From Prochlorococcus sp. AG-402-O21 (GTDB lineage: Bacteria > Cyanobacteriota > Cyanobacteriia > PCC-6307 > Cyanobiaceae): a stretch of 38,910 nt of DNA. How positions within the stretch are numbered: the stretch's first letter is position 1; every line of letters starts with the position of its first letter. The notes below the pieces were generated by a model. That model was not told the DNA's origin. It worked only from the letters and a program-made list of their open reading frames with translations, and did not search any database. Of the stretch, positions 8,248 through 18,455 are shown one piece after another. The translations under genes and the position numbers were made by a program. Location: positions 1 to 38,910 of the forward strand of contig QCIZ01000013.1 of assembly GCA_003216375.1 (NCBI GenBank), read 5' to 3'.

Positions 8248-9693
8248 TTGACTAACTCATTACTTACTAAGACAAATGAAAATTTGCTATTTCATACTTT
8301 TGACGAAACATTAAAACCGCAAATAGAAGAATTATTATCTCTTGGTAGATCCGCAGGAGCAGACCTTGTAGAAATTTTTCTTGAAAAATCAGACAACATA
8401 TCACTTTTAGCTGAACAAGACGATATTTCAAATGTAAGTCCATCTCTTGGAATTGGAGCAGGTATTAGGGTGTTTCTAGGTAAAAAAGACGGTTTTGTTA
8501 GCACAAATGATCTTTCAAAACCTGGTCTTCTTTTTGCTCTCAATCAAGCATTAGGTATGCTGGGTCTAGTAACAGGATCAAAAAATATTGATAAATTTGA
8601 AGGCTTATTAGATCTGAATGATTTTGGTAGTAATAAGAATAATTGGCTAGATCATTCACCAGATCTTGATGAGTCCACAGTCAAACTGTTGGAAGCCACA
8701 AAATCACTCGCAAATAAAAATAGTAATCTACAAGTAAGAAGAGCGAGTTATTCAAGAAGTTGGCAAGAAGTTATCGTCGCTGCTTCAGATGGTGTATTTG
8801 CTAGAGACATCCGTCTTCATCAAACCGTTGGTATTAACGTAATAGCGCAACAAGATAAAAACAGATCAACTTCTGCCAGAAGATATGGAACTTCTGGTAA
8901 TCCGGACGATTTAAGAAATTGGAATATTGAAAAAAGTGCTTCTGACTTAAATGAAAGTGCTCAGAAAATGCTCTATGCAGGATATGTTGAAGCAGGTCAA
9001 ATGCCCGTTGTACTTGCTAATAAATTTGGAGGAGTCATCTTCCATGAAGCATGTGGTCATCTTTTAGAAACAACTCAATTAGAAAGAGGAACATCACCAT
9101 TTAATGAGTCAATAAACAAACAAATTGCTCATAAGGCTGTTAGTGCGGTAGATGAAGGTCTTTCAAATTATGCTTTTGGATCATTATCTATGGATGACGA
9201 AGGAATGGAACCACAAAACACTGTACTTATTGAAAATGGGATATTAAAAAAATTTCTTTCAGATAGAGCAGGTTTTTTAAGAACAGGACATCCTAGAACT
9301 GGTAGTGGAAGGAGGCAAAATTTCTCATTCGCAGCAGCAAGCCGTATGAGGAATACATACATTAAGCAGGGCGATTATACTCCTGAAGAATTAATAAGAA
9401 GTGTTGATAATGGACTTTATTGTAAATCTATGGGCGGTGGTAGCGTAGGTCCAACTGGGCAATTTAACTTCTCTGTTGAGGAAGGTTATTTAATAAAGAA
9501 TGGAAAACTTGATTCACCAGTAAAGGGAGCAACATTGATAGGTGAAGCTAAAGAAATCCTACCAAGAATCTCTATGTGTGCGAATGATTTAGATCTTGCA
9601 GCTGGTTTTTGTGGCTCTGTAAGTGGAAGTGTGAACGTTACTGTCGGGCAACCACATATAAAAGTGGATTCTATAACTGTAGGAGGTAGGTAG
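8248..9693 (+). CDS. tldD: TldD-family metalloprotease subunit
   Basis: TldD, with its partner PmbA/TldE, forms a heteromeric metalloprotease that trims unfolded peptides and matures some ribosomally made peptides. The zinc motif HExxxH is present as HEACGH at residues 266-271, within GGVIFHEACGHLLETT. Other family blocks are GAGIRVFLG at the N-terminus, LKKFLSDRAGFLRTGHPRTGSGRRQNFS, and the C-terminal CGSVSGSVNVTVGQPHIKV. The length of 481 residues is typical. The start is TTG at 8248, giving MTNSLLTKTNE; no ATG is placed better. The partner gene follows after two bases. Confidence 0.95.
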   Translation: MTNSLLTKTNENLLFHTFDETLKPQIEELLSLGRSAGADLVEIFLEKSDNISLLAEQDDISNVSPSLGIGAGIRVFLGKKDGFVSTNDLSKPGLLFALNQALGMLGLVTGSKNIDKFEGLLDLNDFGSNKNNWLDHSPDLDESTVKLLEATKSLANKNSNLQVRRASYSRSWQEVIVAASDGVFARDIRLHQTVGINVIAQQDKNRSTSARRYGTSGNPDDLRNWNIEKSASDLNESAQKMLYAGYVEAGQMPVVLANKFGGVIFHEACGHLLETTQLERGTSPFNESINKQIAHKAVSAVDEGLSNYAFGSLSMDDEGMEPQNTVLIENGILKKFLSDRAGFLRTGHPRTGSGRRQNFSFAAASRMRNTYIKQGDYTPEELIRSVDNGLYCKSMGGGSVGPTGQFNFSVEEGYLIKNGKLDSPVKGATLIGEAKEILPRISMCANDLDLAAGFCGSVSGSVNVTVGQPHIKVDSITVGGR

Positions 9694-9695
9694 TA

Positions 9696-11084
9696 ATGAA
9701 CAATTCAATTACTAATAAAAACAGATTGGTATTAGACCCTGTAGTATTGACTGGCCTTTTGAAAAGATATAGCAATCAGCTAGAAATTAAAAAATGGGAC
9801 ATGGGAGCATCATCAAGTAATGATATTTCTGTTCAAGTACAACAAGGTAATGCTAAACAGATTAAAGGTTCTCAAAGAAATTCTATTACATTAAGAGTAT
9901 GGAATAAAAATAATCAAGTTGGTATAACTAGTACTTCTGACTTAACTAGTGAAGGCATTAATAAAGCAATGATAGGAGCAATTAAAGCAAGCCTTTATGG
10001 TAATGCAAATGAATCCCCGGAGTTTTCTCCTTTAGCCAAGAAAGAATTAGAACAAATTAACTCCGAGATTTCTGAATCTCATACAATTGATGAGTTACTT
10101 AGTATTCTATCAATAGCGGAAAAACAATTAATTGATACTCATCAGTCAATAGATTCTGTTCCATATAACGGATTGAATGAAAGTTATATGGAACGGATTT
10201 ATATCAACAGTGACGGTGCCACTAGACATATGAAACTTTCACAATCATCAATATATTTGTATGCAAAAGCCGAGGAAGAAAACAAAAAGCCAAGAAGTGC
10301 AGGAGGTATTAGAATTAATTCAAATTTAGAAGAACTTGATATACAATCATGTATAAAGGAAACATCTGAAAAGTTAATTAGTCACCTAAATTATAAAGCT
10401 ATAGAAACAAAAAAGTATCTAATTTGTTTTACTCCTGAGGCGTTTTTACAATTAATAAGTGCATTTAGTTCAATGTTTAATGCACGATCTATTATTGATG
10501 GCCTAAGTTTGATGAATGAAGACTCAATTGGTAATCAAATTTCAGTTTCTAATTTAAATATTAGCGATGAAGGTCTCCATCCTGAAAACATAGGGGCATT
10601 TAGTTTTGATGGTGAAGGCACTCCAACACAAAATATAAAATTGGTCTCAAAAGGTATATTAAGAAATCTACTTCATTCAGAGGCAACTGCAAGAAGGTTT
10701 GGAGTTAAGCCCACTGGCCATGCTGGATTAGGTGCTAAGGTATCTGTTTCACCCGATTGGCTAGTTATAAGTAAAAGTGAATCTGAAATGGATAAAGATG
10801 AAAGTCTAAGTGTTATAGATACACAAAAAGAGTATATTTTAATAGATGAACTATCTGCCATTCATTCAGGAGTAAAAGCTAGTCAAGGTTCATTCTCTTT
10901 ACCCTTTGATGGTTGGATAGTTAATACTGGCAAGAAGACATCAATTGAAGCTGCAACAGTTGCAGGAGATATCTTAAAAGTGTTAAAAAGTATTGTAAAA
11001 ATTGAAAATAAGCAGTTCGTTACCCACCAGGGAATTAGTCCTCATGTTTGGGTTGAGAACGTATCAATAACTGGAGAAGCGTGA
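9696..11084 (+). CDS. pmbA: PmbA/TldE, non-catalytic partner of TldD
   Basis: This 462-residue member of the PmbA_TldD family lacks the HExxxH zinc motif, as expected for the TldE/PmbA subunit. Conserved blocks include [19 protein letters not shown] near the N-terminus, [51 protein letters not shown], and the C-terminal [15 protein letters not shown]. The gene begins 2 bases after the tldD stop and its TGA overlaps the GTG start of fmt, so all three are translated as a unit. Confidence 0.93.
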   Translation: MNNSITNKNRLVLDPVVLTGLLKRYSNQLEIKKWDMGASSSNDISVQVQQGNAKQIKGSQRNSITLRVWNKNNQVGITSTSDLTSEGINKAMIGAIKASLYGNANESPEFSPLAKKELEQINSEISESHTIDELLSILSIAEKQLIDTHQSIDSVPYNGLNESYMERIYINSDGATRHMKLSQSSIYLYAKAEEENKKPRSAGGIRINSNLEELDIQSCIKETSEKLISHLNYKAIETKKYLICFTPEAFLQLISAFSSMFNARSIIDGLSLMNEDSIGNQISVSNLNISDEGLHPENIGAFSFDGEGTPTQNIKLVSKGILRNLLHSEATARRFGVKPTGHAGLGAKVSVSPDWLVISKSESEMDKDESLSVIDTQKEYILIDELSAIHSGVKASQGSFSLPFDGWIVNTGKKTSIEAATVAGDILKVLKSIVKIENKQFVTHQGISPHVWVENVSITGEA

Positions 11085-12091
11085 AGATAATTTTCTGGGG
11101 TACTCCTAAATATGCTGCTGAAAATTTAATAAGTTTAGTTCGAGCGGGACAAGAAGTAATTGCCGTTATCAGCCAACCAGATAGAAAGCGTGGTCGTGGT
11201 AAGAAATTGTCGCCATCCCCAGTCAAAGAAGCTGCAATAGATTTAGCTATACCTGTTTTTACAACACAATCAATTAGTAAGGATAAAAATACACAGGAAA
11301 TACTTATTAAATTGAAAGCTGATGTTTATGTAGTTGTAGCGTTTGGTCAAATTCTACCTAAAGAAATCTTAGATCAACCAAAACTGGGATGCTGGAATAG
11401 TCACGCTTCCTTACTACCAGTATGGAGAGGAGCTGCACCAATTCAATGGAGCATACTTAATGATGATGCAAAGACAGGTATATGTATTATGTCAATGGAA
11501 GAAGGCTTAGATACAGGACCAGTTATTGAACAAGAGTCAACCGCTATACAAGATTCAGATAATCTTGAGATACTTACTAATAGACTATCGCACATATCCT
11601 CAAAACTTTTACTTAGATCACTCGAAAGAATAAAGCTAACCAAAGGATTAAACAAATCAACAAGGCTCAAACAATTGAATGCAATAGACCAGACAAAGTT
11701 AAAAGGTAGTCCAAGCTATGCTAGACAAATAACAAAAGAAGACAATTTAATAGATTGGAATCAAGATGCAAGAAAGATAATAAAAAAAATTCAGGGATTG
11801 TACCCAAATGCATATACATTTTACAATTCTAAAAGAATTAAGATTTTAGAAGCCTGCTTATCTTGTGATAATAATAAATATAAAGAAAATCATAATATAA
11901 AAAATCAATCAAGACAACAGTTTAGACCTGGTGAAATAATTATGATAAATAAAAAAACTGGCTTAATGATCATGACAAATGATTATCCCATTCTAATTAA
12001 ATATGCACAGTTAGAAGGTAAAAAGGCAACAGACAGTTATACGCTATCTATCCAATCAAATCTGAACATCCATAATAAACTTGGTGCCTAA
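11081..12091 (+). CDS. fmt: methionyl-tRNA formyltransferase
   Basis: Fmt formylates initiator Met-tRNA using 10-formyltetrahydrofolate. The N-terminal domain shows [33 protein letters not shown] (the tRNA-contact loop), and the catalytic block [19 protein letters not shown] with N106 and H108. The third catalytic residue is the aspartate of EGLDTGPVI. The C-terminal tRNA-binding domain begins around [10 protein letters not shown] and ends with the usual ILKYAQ-like segment. The 336 residues match the family. The start is GTG at 11081, overlapping the pmbA stop by 4 bases. Its 3' end overlaps the convergent TerC gene by 4 bases. Confidence 0.95.
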   Translation: MKIIFWGTPKYAAENLISLVRAGQEVIAVISQPDRKRGRGKKLSPSPVKEAAIDLAIPVFTTQSISKDKNTQEILIKLKADVYVVVAFGQILPKEILDQPKLGCWNSHASLLPVWRGAAPIQWSILNDDAKTGICIMSMEEGLDTGPVIEQESTAIQDSDNLEILTNRLSHISSKLLLRSLERIKLTKGLNKSTRLKQLNAIDQTKLKGSPSYARQITKEDNLIDWNQDARKIIKKIQGLYPNAYTFYNSKRIKILEACLSCDNNKYKENHNIKNQSRQQFRPGEIIMINKKTGLMIMTNDYPILIKYAQLEGKKATDSYTLSIQSNLNIHNKLGA

Positions 12092-12810
12092 ACATTATTA
12101 ATAATAGTATCTTTCTTTGAAAATCCCCAAAGGAAAAGACATAACATTACCAAGAAGAATAAATATTCAGGTATAACTAACTTGTATAAAATTAATTGAA
12201 TAATTAACTTTATACCGATAAGTCCAACTGCAATATAACCAGCTTTTTCTAAATTAATATATATCTCCAGCCATTTGATAAATAGTCCAGATGTGAAACG
12301 TAATGCGATAACTCCGATAATTGCACCAGTTATAACCAAAAGAAATTGATCACTTATTGCGACAGCAGCTGTAATACTATCTATAGAAAAAGCTAAATCA
12401 GTTACTGACAATAGAAGAATTACCTTAAATAATGAAATATTAGATTTTTCACTATTTTCGTTTAAATTTTTATCAGAACCATTATTGTTTAAAGATAAAA
12501 ACTTTGAAATTGAAAGAGAAATCAAATAAATACCACCAATAAGCTTAACTGGCCAAAAGTTTAAGAAAAATTGAGCAGTAAGAATTACAAGTATTCTTAA
12601 TAATAAAGCGATAAATATACCAATATTTAGTGCTTTTCTTTGCAGATCAATATTATTCAGATTCTTAGTTATTGAAGCAAGAGCCACTGCGTTATCAGCT
12701 GACAATACAAGCTCTAATGAAACAATAACAGGCAAAAGAGGAGCTAGTTCAACCCATCTATCAATACCATCCAGTAAAGGAGTTAAGGATCTGAGAGATG
12801 CTGAATCCAT
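12088..12810 (-). CDS. TerC-family integral membrane protein
   Basis: A 240-residue membrane protein with about seven hydrophobic segments. The TerC signatures are present: [16 protein letters not shown] near the N-terminus (SADN at 37-40) and [17 protein letters not shown] in the second half (D138, D144). A short Asn/Ser/Lys loop (about 105-125) separates the halves. TerC-family proteins (PF03741) have been linked to tellurite resistance, manganese export and, in plants, thylakoid membrane biogenesis. Here manganese export or metal loading at the membrane is a reasonable inference, given the exchanger pair at 3355-4021, but it is not proven. The gene is divergent from the gene at 12891. Confidence 0.88.
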   Translation of the reverse strand: MDSASLRSLTPLLDGIDRWVELAPLLPVIVSLELVLSADNAVALASITKNLNNIDLQRKALNIGIFIALLLRILVILTAQFFLNFWPVKLIGGIYLISLSISKFLSLNNNGSDKNLNENSEKSNISLFKVILLLSVTDLAFSIDSITAAVAISDQFLLVITGAIIGVIALRFTSGLFIKWLEIYINLEKAGYIAVGLIGIKLIIQLILYKLVIPEYLFFLVMLCLFLWGFSKKDTIINNV

Positions 12811-12890
12811 TAAATTAAAGAAAAAGAGCTATTAATATTGTCTGTTTGGTATATGTTAACTCTAATTATTCAATTCAGTGCTAAGTCAAT

Positions 12891-13589
12891 ATGGCTATGA
12901 GAATCGAATCAAAGCTTTGCCACATATCAGAAAATAAAGCTGTTGTTCAAGTATATGGTTGGCTTAATGACATAAATTTAGGAAGTGCTCTAGCAGAGGG
13001 GCCAACAGTAGAAGTTGCAGAAGATAAAGCCATATCAAGACTGAATGAAAGGATAAATGCAGTCTCAAAAGATGTGTCGAGTAATAATACTAATAATGAA
13101 CATAAAACCAAAACTCCATTAAGAATTGAACTTCCTAATAGTGAAAAGGTTGAATTACCAAAAAGAGAAAAGGTTGAAGATATTAATATCAATCATGAGC
13201 CAAATGATTGGAGTAGCGAATTAACAGCGATAGATGCAGAAATTGAACGGCTAAAATGGTCCAGAGAAGATGAAATAAATTTCCTAGAAAAAACATTAGG
13301 TTATAATAATCGAAATAAAATAACTAGCTATGCTGATATAGTGAAGTATCTAAGTCTATTAAAAAAGACTGATATTCCAAATCAATTCAAAGTATCAAAT
13401 GGGAATCTCAATACTTTAATAGAAGAGTCTGACATTATACTTAGGGATTTATCGTGGGATCATAAACAGGGACGAGAATTTCTACAAAAGGAGTTTAATG
13501 TTTTAACTAGAAAGGATCTTAGTGAAACACAATTAGTATCATTTGTTGAGAAGCTAAAATTGATTCGAAATGAATATCTAGCTCATTAA
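12891..13589 (+). CDS. uncharacterised protein with two tandem helical repeats
   Basis: I do not recognise a named family for this 232-residue protein. The N-terminal part (about 5-57) contains VVQVYGWLNDINLGSALAEG and VEVAEDKAISRLNERI, a small alpha/beta domain ending in a helix. A Lys/Glu/Asn-rich linker (about 58-105) follows. The C-terminal half holds two copies of a helical module: residues 117-159 (IERLKWSREDEINFLEKTLG, then KITSYADIVKYLSLLKK) and 182-225 (ILRDLSWDHKQGREFLQKEF, then RKDLSETQLVSFVEKLKLI). Both share an I-x-x-L-x-W start, an F-L-x-K centre and a closing amphipathic helix. It lies 63 bases upstream of mfd on the same strand, so a link to DNA or RNA handling is possible but inferred. 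The start is ATG at 12891; the ATG two codons on is equally usable. Confidence 0.7.
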   Translation: MAMRIESKLCHISENKAVVQVYGWLNDINLGSALAEGPTVEVAEDKAISRLNERINAVSKDVSSNNTNNEHKTKTPLRIELPNSEKVELPKREKVEDININHEPNDWSSELTAIDAEIERLKWSREDEINFLEKTLGYNNRNKITSYADIVKYLSLLKKTDIPNQFKVSNGNLNTLIEESDIILRDLSWDHKQGREFLQKEFNVLTRKDLSETQLVSFVEKLKLIRNEYLAH

Positions 13590-13652
13590 GCCTTCTCAAC
13601 AAGACTATTAAAATGTTATGGTTAATTATATAAAAATAAGTAAAAAAGAATA

Positions 13653-16600
13653 GTGTCCTTAGAGTCAATAGCAAAGTATTTAGAAAAGCATCATTTAACA
13701 ACTGAGTTGATTGAACGAACAAATAGAGAAGAAAGATTAATATTAACAGGAGCATCACGGACAGCAAAGGCATTAATCACAACTTCGCTTGCCAAAAATG
13801 AGTCCAAAAGATTATTAGTAATTGTCCCAACATTAGAAGATGCTACTAGATGGTATCCCCTAGTAAAAGACTGCGGTTGGACTAAGACATGTTTATATCC
13901 AACAAGTGAAGTCTCACCATATGAAACTACGCAGGTGACTTCAGAAATCATTTGGGGTCAATTACAAGTACTAAGCGATATATTGGAATTAAAAGATGAT
14001 GAGAATATCGCAATAATTGCAACAGAAAGATCTTTACAACCACATCTGCCCCCATTTGAATACCTTAAAGAAAAGTGTATTAAATTAAACGTAGGTGATG
14101 AAATAAATCTAAGTGATTTATCTTTAAAATTGAGTGAAAGTGGATATATCAAGTCTAATAATATAGATCAAGAAGGAACATGGACAAGACGTGGAGATAT
14201 TATTGATATTTACCCTGTTAGTAGTGAACTTCCAATTAGATTAGAGCTATTTGGTGATCTGTTAGATAAGATTAAAGAATTTGATCCAATTTCACAAAGG
14301 TCATTAGATCAAATCAACAATGTATGCATAACACCCACAGGTTTTGATCCACTAATCATTAATAAGCTTATATCAACTGACAACAAGGATATATCGAGTT
14401 TATTTACTAACGATGAGTTCTCTGAGCTAGTAAATTCAAATAAATTGGATTCAGCAAAGAAATATTTAGGAGTTGCATTTGATAAGCCTTCATCATTATT
14501 AGATTACTTAGATGATAAGACATTTATTGTGGTTGATGAGAGGCTTCAAGGTATATCTCATGGAAAAGCTTGGTATAATATCGTTAATGAAAATTATACA
14601 GATGTAATTACTACTATAAAAGGTAGTCAAGCAATAAAGACTATATTTAAACCTAATCTTCATAAAGACATTAATGATATATATGATTCTCTAAATAATT
14701 ATAAAGGTATTGATATAACAGATTTAGAAGACACTACAAAGAAAACGAATGTTTTTAGTATTTCAAGCAAAGTTCATAATTGGCTACCTAATCAATACGG
14801 TAAAATAAGTTTATCTTTAAAAGATTACATTAAGAATAAATATTCTGTTTGGATAATTTCAGCACAACCTAGTCGTGCAGTTTCTTTGTTAGAAGAACAT
14901 GAATGTATTTCAAAGTTTATACCTAATAATAACGATCTTAATGGTATCAAAAATATTATAGATGACAATATTCCAGTAGCTATTAAAAATAAAAATGAGG
15001 GTGAAATTGAAGGATTTTATCTTCCTGCATGGAAAATTGCACTATTAACGGATAAGGAGTTTTTCGGACAACAAAATATTTCTACGACTGGTTATATAAG
15101 AAGAAGAAAACAATCTCAAAGTAAAAAGATAGATCCTAATAAGATGAAACCAGGCGATTATGTTGTTCATAGAAATCATGGAATTGGTTTATTTCAGAAA
15201 ATTGAAAAATTAAATATTAATGGAGATTCAAGAGATTATTTGGTAATAAAATATATGGATGGAAAGCTAAGTGTTGCTGCAGATCAACTTGGTAGTTTAG
15301 GTAGGTATAGAAGTTCAAATGCAAAGACTCCTACAATTAGTAAATTAGGAGGAGCTAATTGGAACAAAATAAAGGAAAAGGCAAAGAAATCCGTTAAAAA
15401 AGTTGCTATTGATTTAATTAAGTTATATGCAGAAAGAAGTAAAGAAAAAGGGTATAAATTTCCATGTGATGGACCATGGCAAAACGAATTAGAAGACTCA
15501 TTTCCATACGCACTTACACCTGATCAAGCAACAGCTACATCTCAAGTTAAATCTGATATGGAAAGTGAAAAGCCTATGGATAGATTAGTTTGCGGCGATG
15601 TTGGATTTGGGAAAACAGAAGTTGCTATACGAGCAATATTTAAGGCTATTACCTCAGGAAAACAAATAGCTTTATTAGCACCAACGACTGTATTATCTCA
15701 ACAACATTGGAGAACTATTTCTGATCGATTTGCTCCTTATCCTATAAAAGTTTCATTACTCAATAGATTTAAAACAAATAGTGAAAAAAAACATATAGTT
15801 AGTGGCCTGAAAGATGGACAAATTGATGCAGTTGTTGGTACACATCAGCTATTGAACAAAAAATTAGTTTATAAGGACTTGGGACTTCTAGTTATAGATG
15901 AAGAACAACGTTTTGGAGTTAATCAAAAAGAGAAAATAAAGGAGTTAAAAAAAAGTGTAGATGTATTAACCCTTTCAGCGACTCCAATTCCAAGAACACT
16001 CTATATGAGTCTTTCTGGTGTCCGTGAAATGAGTTTGATAACAACACCGCCTCCCCTACGAAGGCCAATTAAAACACACTTAGCACCCCTCGATAATGAA
16101 ATAATAAGAAGTGCAATTTCACAAGAGATTGATAGAGGTGGCCAAATATTTTATATTGTTCCTCGAATAAAAGGAATAGAAGATGTAGCAGAGAAATTAA
16201 AAATTATGATCCCAAATGTGAAATTATTGATTGCACATGGTCAAATGGAGGAGGGAGCATTAGAGAATGCAATGCTTGCATTTAATGCAGGAGAAGCCGA
16301 TATTTTGCTTTGTACAACTATTGTAGAAAGTGGATTAGATATTCCTAGAGTAAATACTATTTTAATTGAAGATTCTCACAAGTTTGGTTTATCTCAACTT
16401 TACCAATTGAGAGGCAGAGTAGGCCGAAGTGGAGTACAAGCACATGCTTGGTTATTTTATCCAAGCGATGAGAAATTAAATGAGACCTCAAGGCAACGTT
16501 TAAAGGCTATAAAAGAATTTAGTGATTTGGGCAGTGGTTATCAGTTAGCCATGAGGGACATGGAAATTAGAGGCGTTGGAAATATCTTAGGTATTGAACA

Positions 16601-17156
16601 AAGCGGACAAATGGAAACAATAGGATTTGATTTGTATATGGAATTATTGCAGGAAACTATTGCCGAAATACAGGGGCAAGACATTCCTAGTGTTGACGAT
16701 ACTCAAATAGATCTACCTGTTACAGCTTTTATACCGGGAGATTGGATAACTGATCCAGATGAAAAAATAAATGCATATAGATTAGCCACACAATGCGAAA
16801 ACAATGATTCATTAGTTCAATTTGCTAGCAACTTGGTTGATAGATATGGAACATTACCAAAAGCAGTTGAATCATTAATAGAAGTAATGAAATTAAAAAT
16901 AATCGCTAAAAAGTGTGGCTTCTCAAGAATCAAGTTATCCAAACCAAATGTTGAGCTTGAGACAATGATGGATGAGCCAGCATTCAAGTTACTAAGAAAA
17001 GGTTTGGCTAATCATCTTCATGGAAGATTTATTTACAAGAAAAAGGATAGGTGTTCAACGGTGACTATTCGAGGACTCGGAATCTTGGATAGCGATAAAC
17101 TTCTAGATCAATTAACAGAATGGCTAAAACTTATGAATTCAGAAATAAACGCTTAA
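13653..17156 (+). CDS. mfd: transcription-repair coupling factor Mfd
   Basis: Mfd removes RNA polymerase stalled at DNA damage and recruits the UvrA nucleotide-excision machinery. The 1167-residue protein has all expected parts. The UvrB-like N-terminal domain includes YPTSEVSPYE and GTWTRRGDIIDIYP. The CarD-like RNA-polymerase interaction domain starts near residue 499 (KPGDYVVHRNHGIGLF). The RecG-like translocase has Walker A GDVGFGKTEVA at about 648-656, DEEQRFGV at about 749, LSATPIPRTLYMSLSG, and the helicase C part with STTIVESGLDIPR-type sequence and QLYQLRGRVGRS. The C-terminal domain that masks UvrA binding is also present. The start is GTG at 13653. No truncation is seen. Confidence 0.97.
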   Translation: MSLESIAKYLEKHHLTTELIERTNREERLILTGASRTAKALITTSLAKNESKRLLVIVPTLEDATRWYPLVKDCGWTKTCLYPTSEVSPYETTQVTSEIIWGQLQVLSDILELKDDENIAIIATERSLQPHLPPFEYLKEKCIKLNVGDEINLSDLSLKLSESGYIKSNNIDQEGTWTRRGDIIDIYPVSSELPIRLELFGDLLDKIKEFDPISQRSLDQINNVCITPTGFDPLIINKLISTDNKDISSLFTNDEFSELVNSNKLDSAKKYLGVAFDKPSSLLDYLDDKTFIVVDERLQGISHGKAWYNIVNENYTDVITTIKGSQAIKTIFKPNLHKDINDIYDSLNNYKGIDITDLEDTTKKTNVFSISSKVHNWLPNQYGKISLSLKDYIKNKYSVWIISAQPSRAVSLLEEHECISKFIPNNNDLNGIKNIIDDNIPVAIKNKNEGEIEGFYLPAWKIALLTDKEFFGQQNISTTGYIRRRKQSQSKKIDPNKMKPGDYVVHRNHGIGLFQKIEKLNINGDSRDYLVIKYMDGKLSVAADQLGSLGRYRSSNAKTPTISKLGGANWNKIKEKAKKSVKKVAIDLIKLYAERSKEKGYKFPCDGPWQNELEDSFPYALTPDQATATSQVKSDMESEKPMDRLVCGDVGFGKTEVAIRAIFKAITSGKQIALLAPTTVLSQQHWRTISDRFAPYPIKVSLLNRFKTNSEKKHIVSGLKDGQIDAVVGTHQLLNKKLVYKDLGLLVIDEEQRFGVNQKEKIKELKKSVDVLTLSATPIPRTLYMSLSGVREMSLITTPPPLRRPIKTHLAPLDNEIIRSAISQEIDRGGQIFYIVPRIKGIEDVAEKLKIMIPNVKLLIAHGQMEEGALENAMLAFNAGEADILLCTTIVESGLDIPRVNTILIEDSHKFGLSQLYQLRGRVGRSGVQAHAWLFYPSDEKLNETSRQRLKAIKEFSDLGSGYQLAMRDMEIRGVGNILGIEQSGQMETIGFDLYMELLQETIAEIQGQDIPSVDDTQIDLPVTAFIPGDWITDPDEKINAYRLATQCENNDSLVQFASNLVDRYGTLPKAVESLIEVMKLKIIAKKCGFSRIKLSKPNVELETMMDEPAFKLLRKGLANHLHGRFIYKKKDRCSTVTIRGLGILDSDKLLDQLTEWLKLMNSEINA

Positions 17157-17201
17157 TAAATTAAATTCTCAATTCAGGCAAATAGGAAGTCAATTAATCA
17201 A

Positions 17202-17435
17202 TTGGTTGAACAAAATACTTTAAAAGTAAAAGATTGCTATAGTCACCAAAATTTGAGTATTTTTACCTTGGGTGAAGTAATAGAAATTAGTTCAAACCAA
17301 TATGGACTCAGCATTTTTAGCGGAATGATAAGTCTTTTAGCTTTAGGGGTGTATACACTTTTGACTGTAGACGCCGGAAACGACGATGATGATTCTGACT
17401 CTGGAAGTGGTGGCTTGATGCAACCAGTCAATTAA
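17202..17435 (+). CDS. small one-helix membrane protein with acidic Asp/Ser/Gly tail
   Basis: This 77-residue protein has a hydrophobic helix at about 39-56 (FSGMISLLALGVYTLLTV) followed by a very acidic stretch (GNDDDDSDSGSGG) and the end LMQPVN. I do not assign a function. The membrane helix plus D-D-x-S-D-S-G-x-G-G tail resembles a short protein conserved in marine picocyanobacteria. The start is uncertain: TTG at 17202 gives 77 residues, whereas an ATG at 17325 would give a 36-residue protein holding only the helix and acidic tail. It follows mfd by 45 bases and converges on the thioredoxin-like gene 7 bases away. Confidence 0.6.
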   Translation: MVEQNTLKVKDCYSHQNLSIFTLGEVIEISSNQYGLSIFSGMISLLALGVYTLLTVDAGNDDDDSDSGSGGLMQPVN

Positions 17436-17442
17436 TTGAAGA

Positions 17443-17751
17443 TCAATTAGTTATTAGGTTTGAGAGTCTCTCTCTAAAATCACCCTTAGCAATACCACCT
17501 TTAAGCTCACCAATAATCTCAAAGTCTCCCTCCGGATCATTAACTAATAGATAAGTAGGCCAGCCCATACCTTCTTTTGTAGGATATTGCTTTAATAATA
17601 TTGGTCTATATTTTCTATAAACCACTGTATCTTGTAGCTTTACGCTAATAAATTCTATACCTAATTCGGTCGCAACTTTAGAATCAAAGAAGCTCATCCT
17701 GTGACAAGTTCCACAATCCTCAGAACTAAATTTAATTAGAGAACAGGACAT
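17443..17751 (-). CDS. thioredoxin-like protein with CGTC motif
   Basis: A 102-residue thioredoxin-fold protein with KFSSEDCGTCHRMSFFDSKV near the N-terminus; C13 and C16 form the redox CxxC pair. GMGWPTYLLVN supplies the cis-proline element (WPT) that faces the active site, and the family's closing strand and helix follow (IGELKGGIAKGDFRERL). The CGTC sequence differs from the CGPC of general thioredoxins and is closer to specialised family members. It has no signal peptide and should be cytosolic. Its partner is unknown. It lies 53 bases downstream of the methyltransferase-like gene on the same strand. Confidence 0.82.
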   Translation of the reverse strand: MSCSLIKFSSEDCGTCHRMSFFDSKVATELGIEFISVKLQDTVVYRKYRPILLKQYPTKEGMGWPTYLLVNDPEGDFEIIGELKGGIAKGDFRERLSNLITN

Positions 17752-17804
17752 AAAAAAAAACTATTATGAACTTATACTAAATACAAGTATTAATAAAAAG
17801 TAGA

Positions 17805-18455
17805 TCAGTAATTAGACTTATTGTTTCTTGCAATCACTGAAAAAAAAGGATCACTCTCTGATGAGTAAAACCCAAAAAGCTTTTTTTCTTGAGTTTTCTC
17901 ATTTAATATTTTTTCTATCCTCCATCCATTAGAAGTAAGGACACTAGTTACATATTCAATTCTTTTTTCCTCTGACGAATATGTCCAGATGTTTGGAGCT
18001 TTTGTCCAGAATGCTCGATTAGTGAAGGAGATTATCAATAATGAATCAGATTTGATAATCCTTGATAGTTCTAATGAAACTTTTTCAGGATATTGAAGAT
18101 ATTGCCAGCCTGCAACAATTAATCCAACATCAACAGAAGAATCTTCAATTGGCATATTTTGTTTATTATTTAAATTTTGTACGAAGAACTTATCAAGTCT
18201 TTCATTAGAACTTAACTCAGCTTGATTCATTCCATGACCAATAACTTTTTTATATCTAATATTTGGTGGTAAATGGCTTACCCAACTACTCATTAAATCT
18301 AAAATTATATAATGTTTGAGTAGATAATCCGAGTATAAATTAGTAAGTCTAGTTCTGAATGAATCGCTAAGGTGATGAACAAATCTTGGCTGTTGATAAA
18401 AGATTTCATCGTCGGAAATATCACTTTTACACCTATCGTCAGTTGAAAGTTTCAT
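17805..18455 (-). CDS. SAM-dependent methyltransferase-like protein
   Basis: The 216-residue protein has features of a class I methyltransferase (type 11 group). YIILDLMSSWVSHLP resembles motif I, where the usual D-x-G-x-G is D-L-M-S-S. NMPIEDSSVDVGLIVAGWQYLQYP is the typical motif after the cofactor site, where the substrate-domain residues normally read L-P-F-x-D-x-S-F-D, and SRIIKSDSLLIISFTNR is the next conserved strand. The glycine-poor motif I weakens confidence that it binds S-adenosylmethionine in the standard way. The N-terminal QQPRFVHHLSDSFRTRLTNLY is characteristic of a cyanobacterial and plastid-lineage subgroup. Substrate unknown. Confidence 0.72.
   Translation of the reverse strand: MKLSTDDRCKSDISDDEIFYQQPRFVHHLSDSFRTRLTNLYSDYLLKHYIILDLMSSWVSHLPPNIRYKKVIGHGMNQAELSSNERLDKFFVQNLNNKQNMPIEDSSVDVGLIVAGWQYLQYPEKVSLELSRIIKSDSLLIISFTNRAFWTKAPNIWTYSSEEKRIEYVTSVLTSNGWRIEKILNEKTQEKKLFGFYSSESDPFFSVIARNNKSNY

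Noticed and set aside
12947-13192. 81-codon minus-strand frame inside the 232-residue protein
   Set aside because: Shadow frame over a coding gene with clear repeats; Leu/Ser-rich with no family pattern.
13519-13951. Minus-strand frames of 84-86 codons around the start of mfd
   Set aside because: They overlap the unknown gene and the N-terminal mfd code, and their hydrophobic run is just the complement of an AT-rich sequence.
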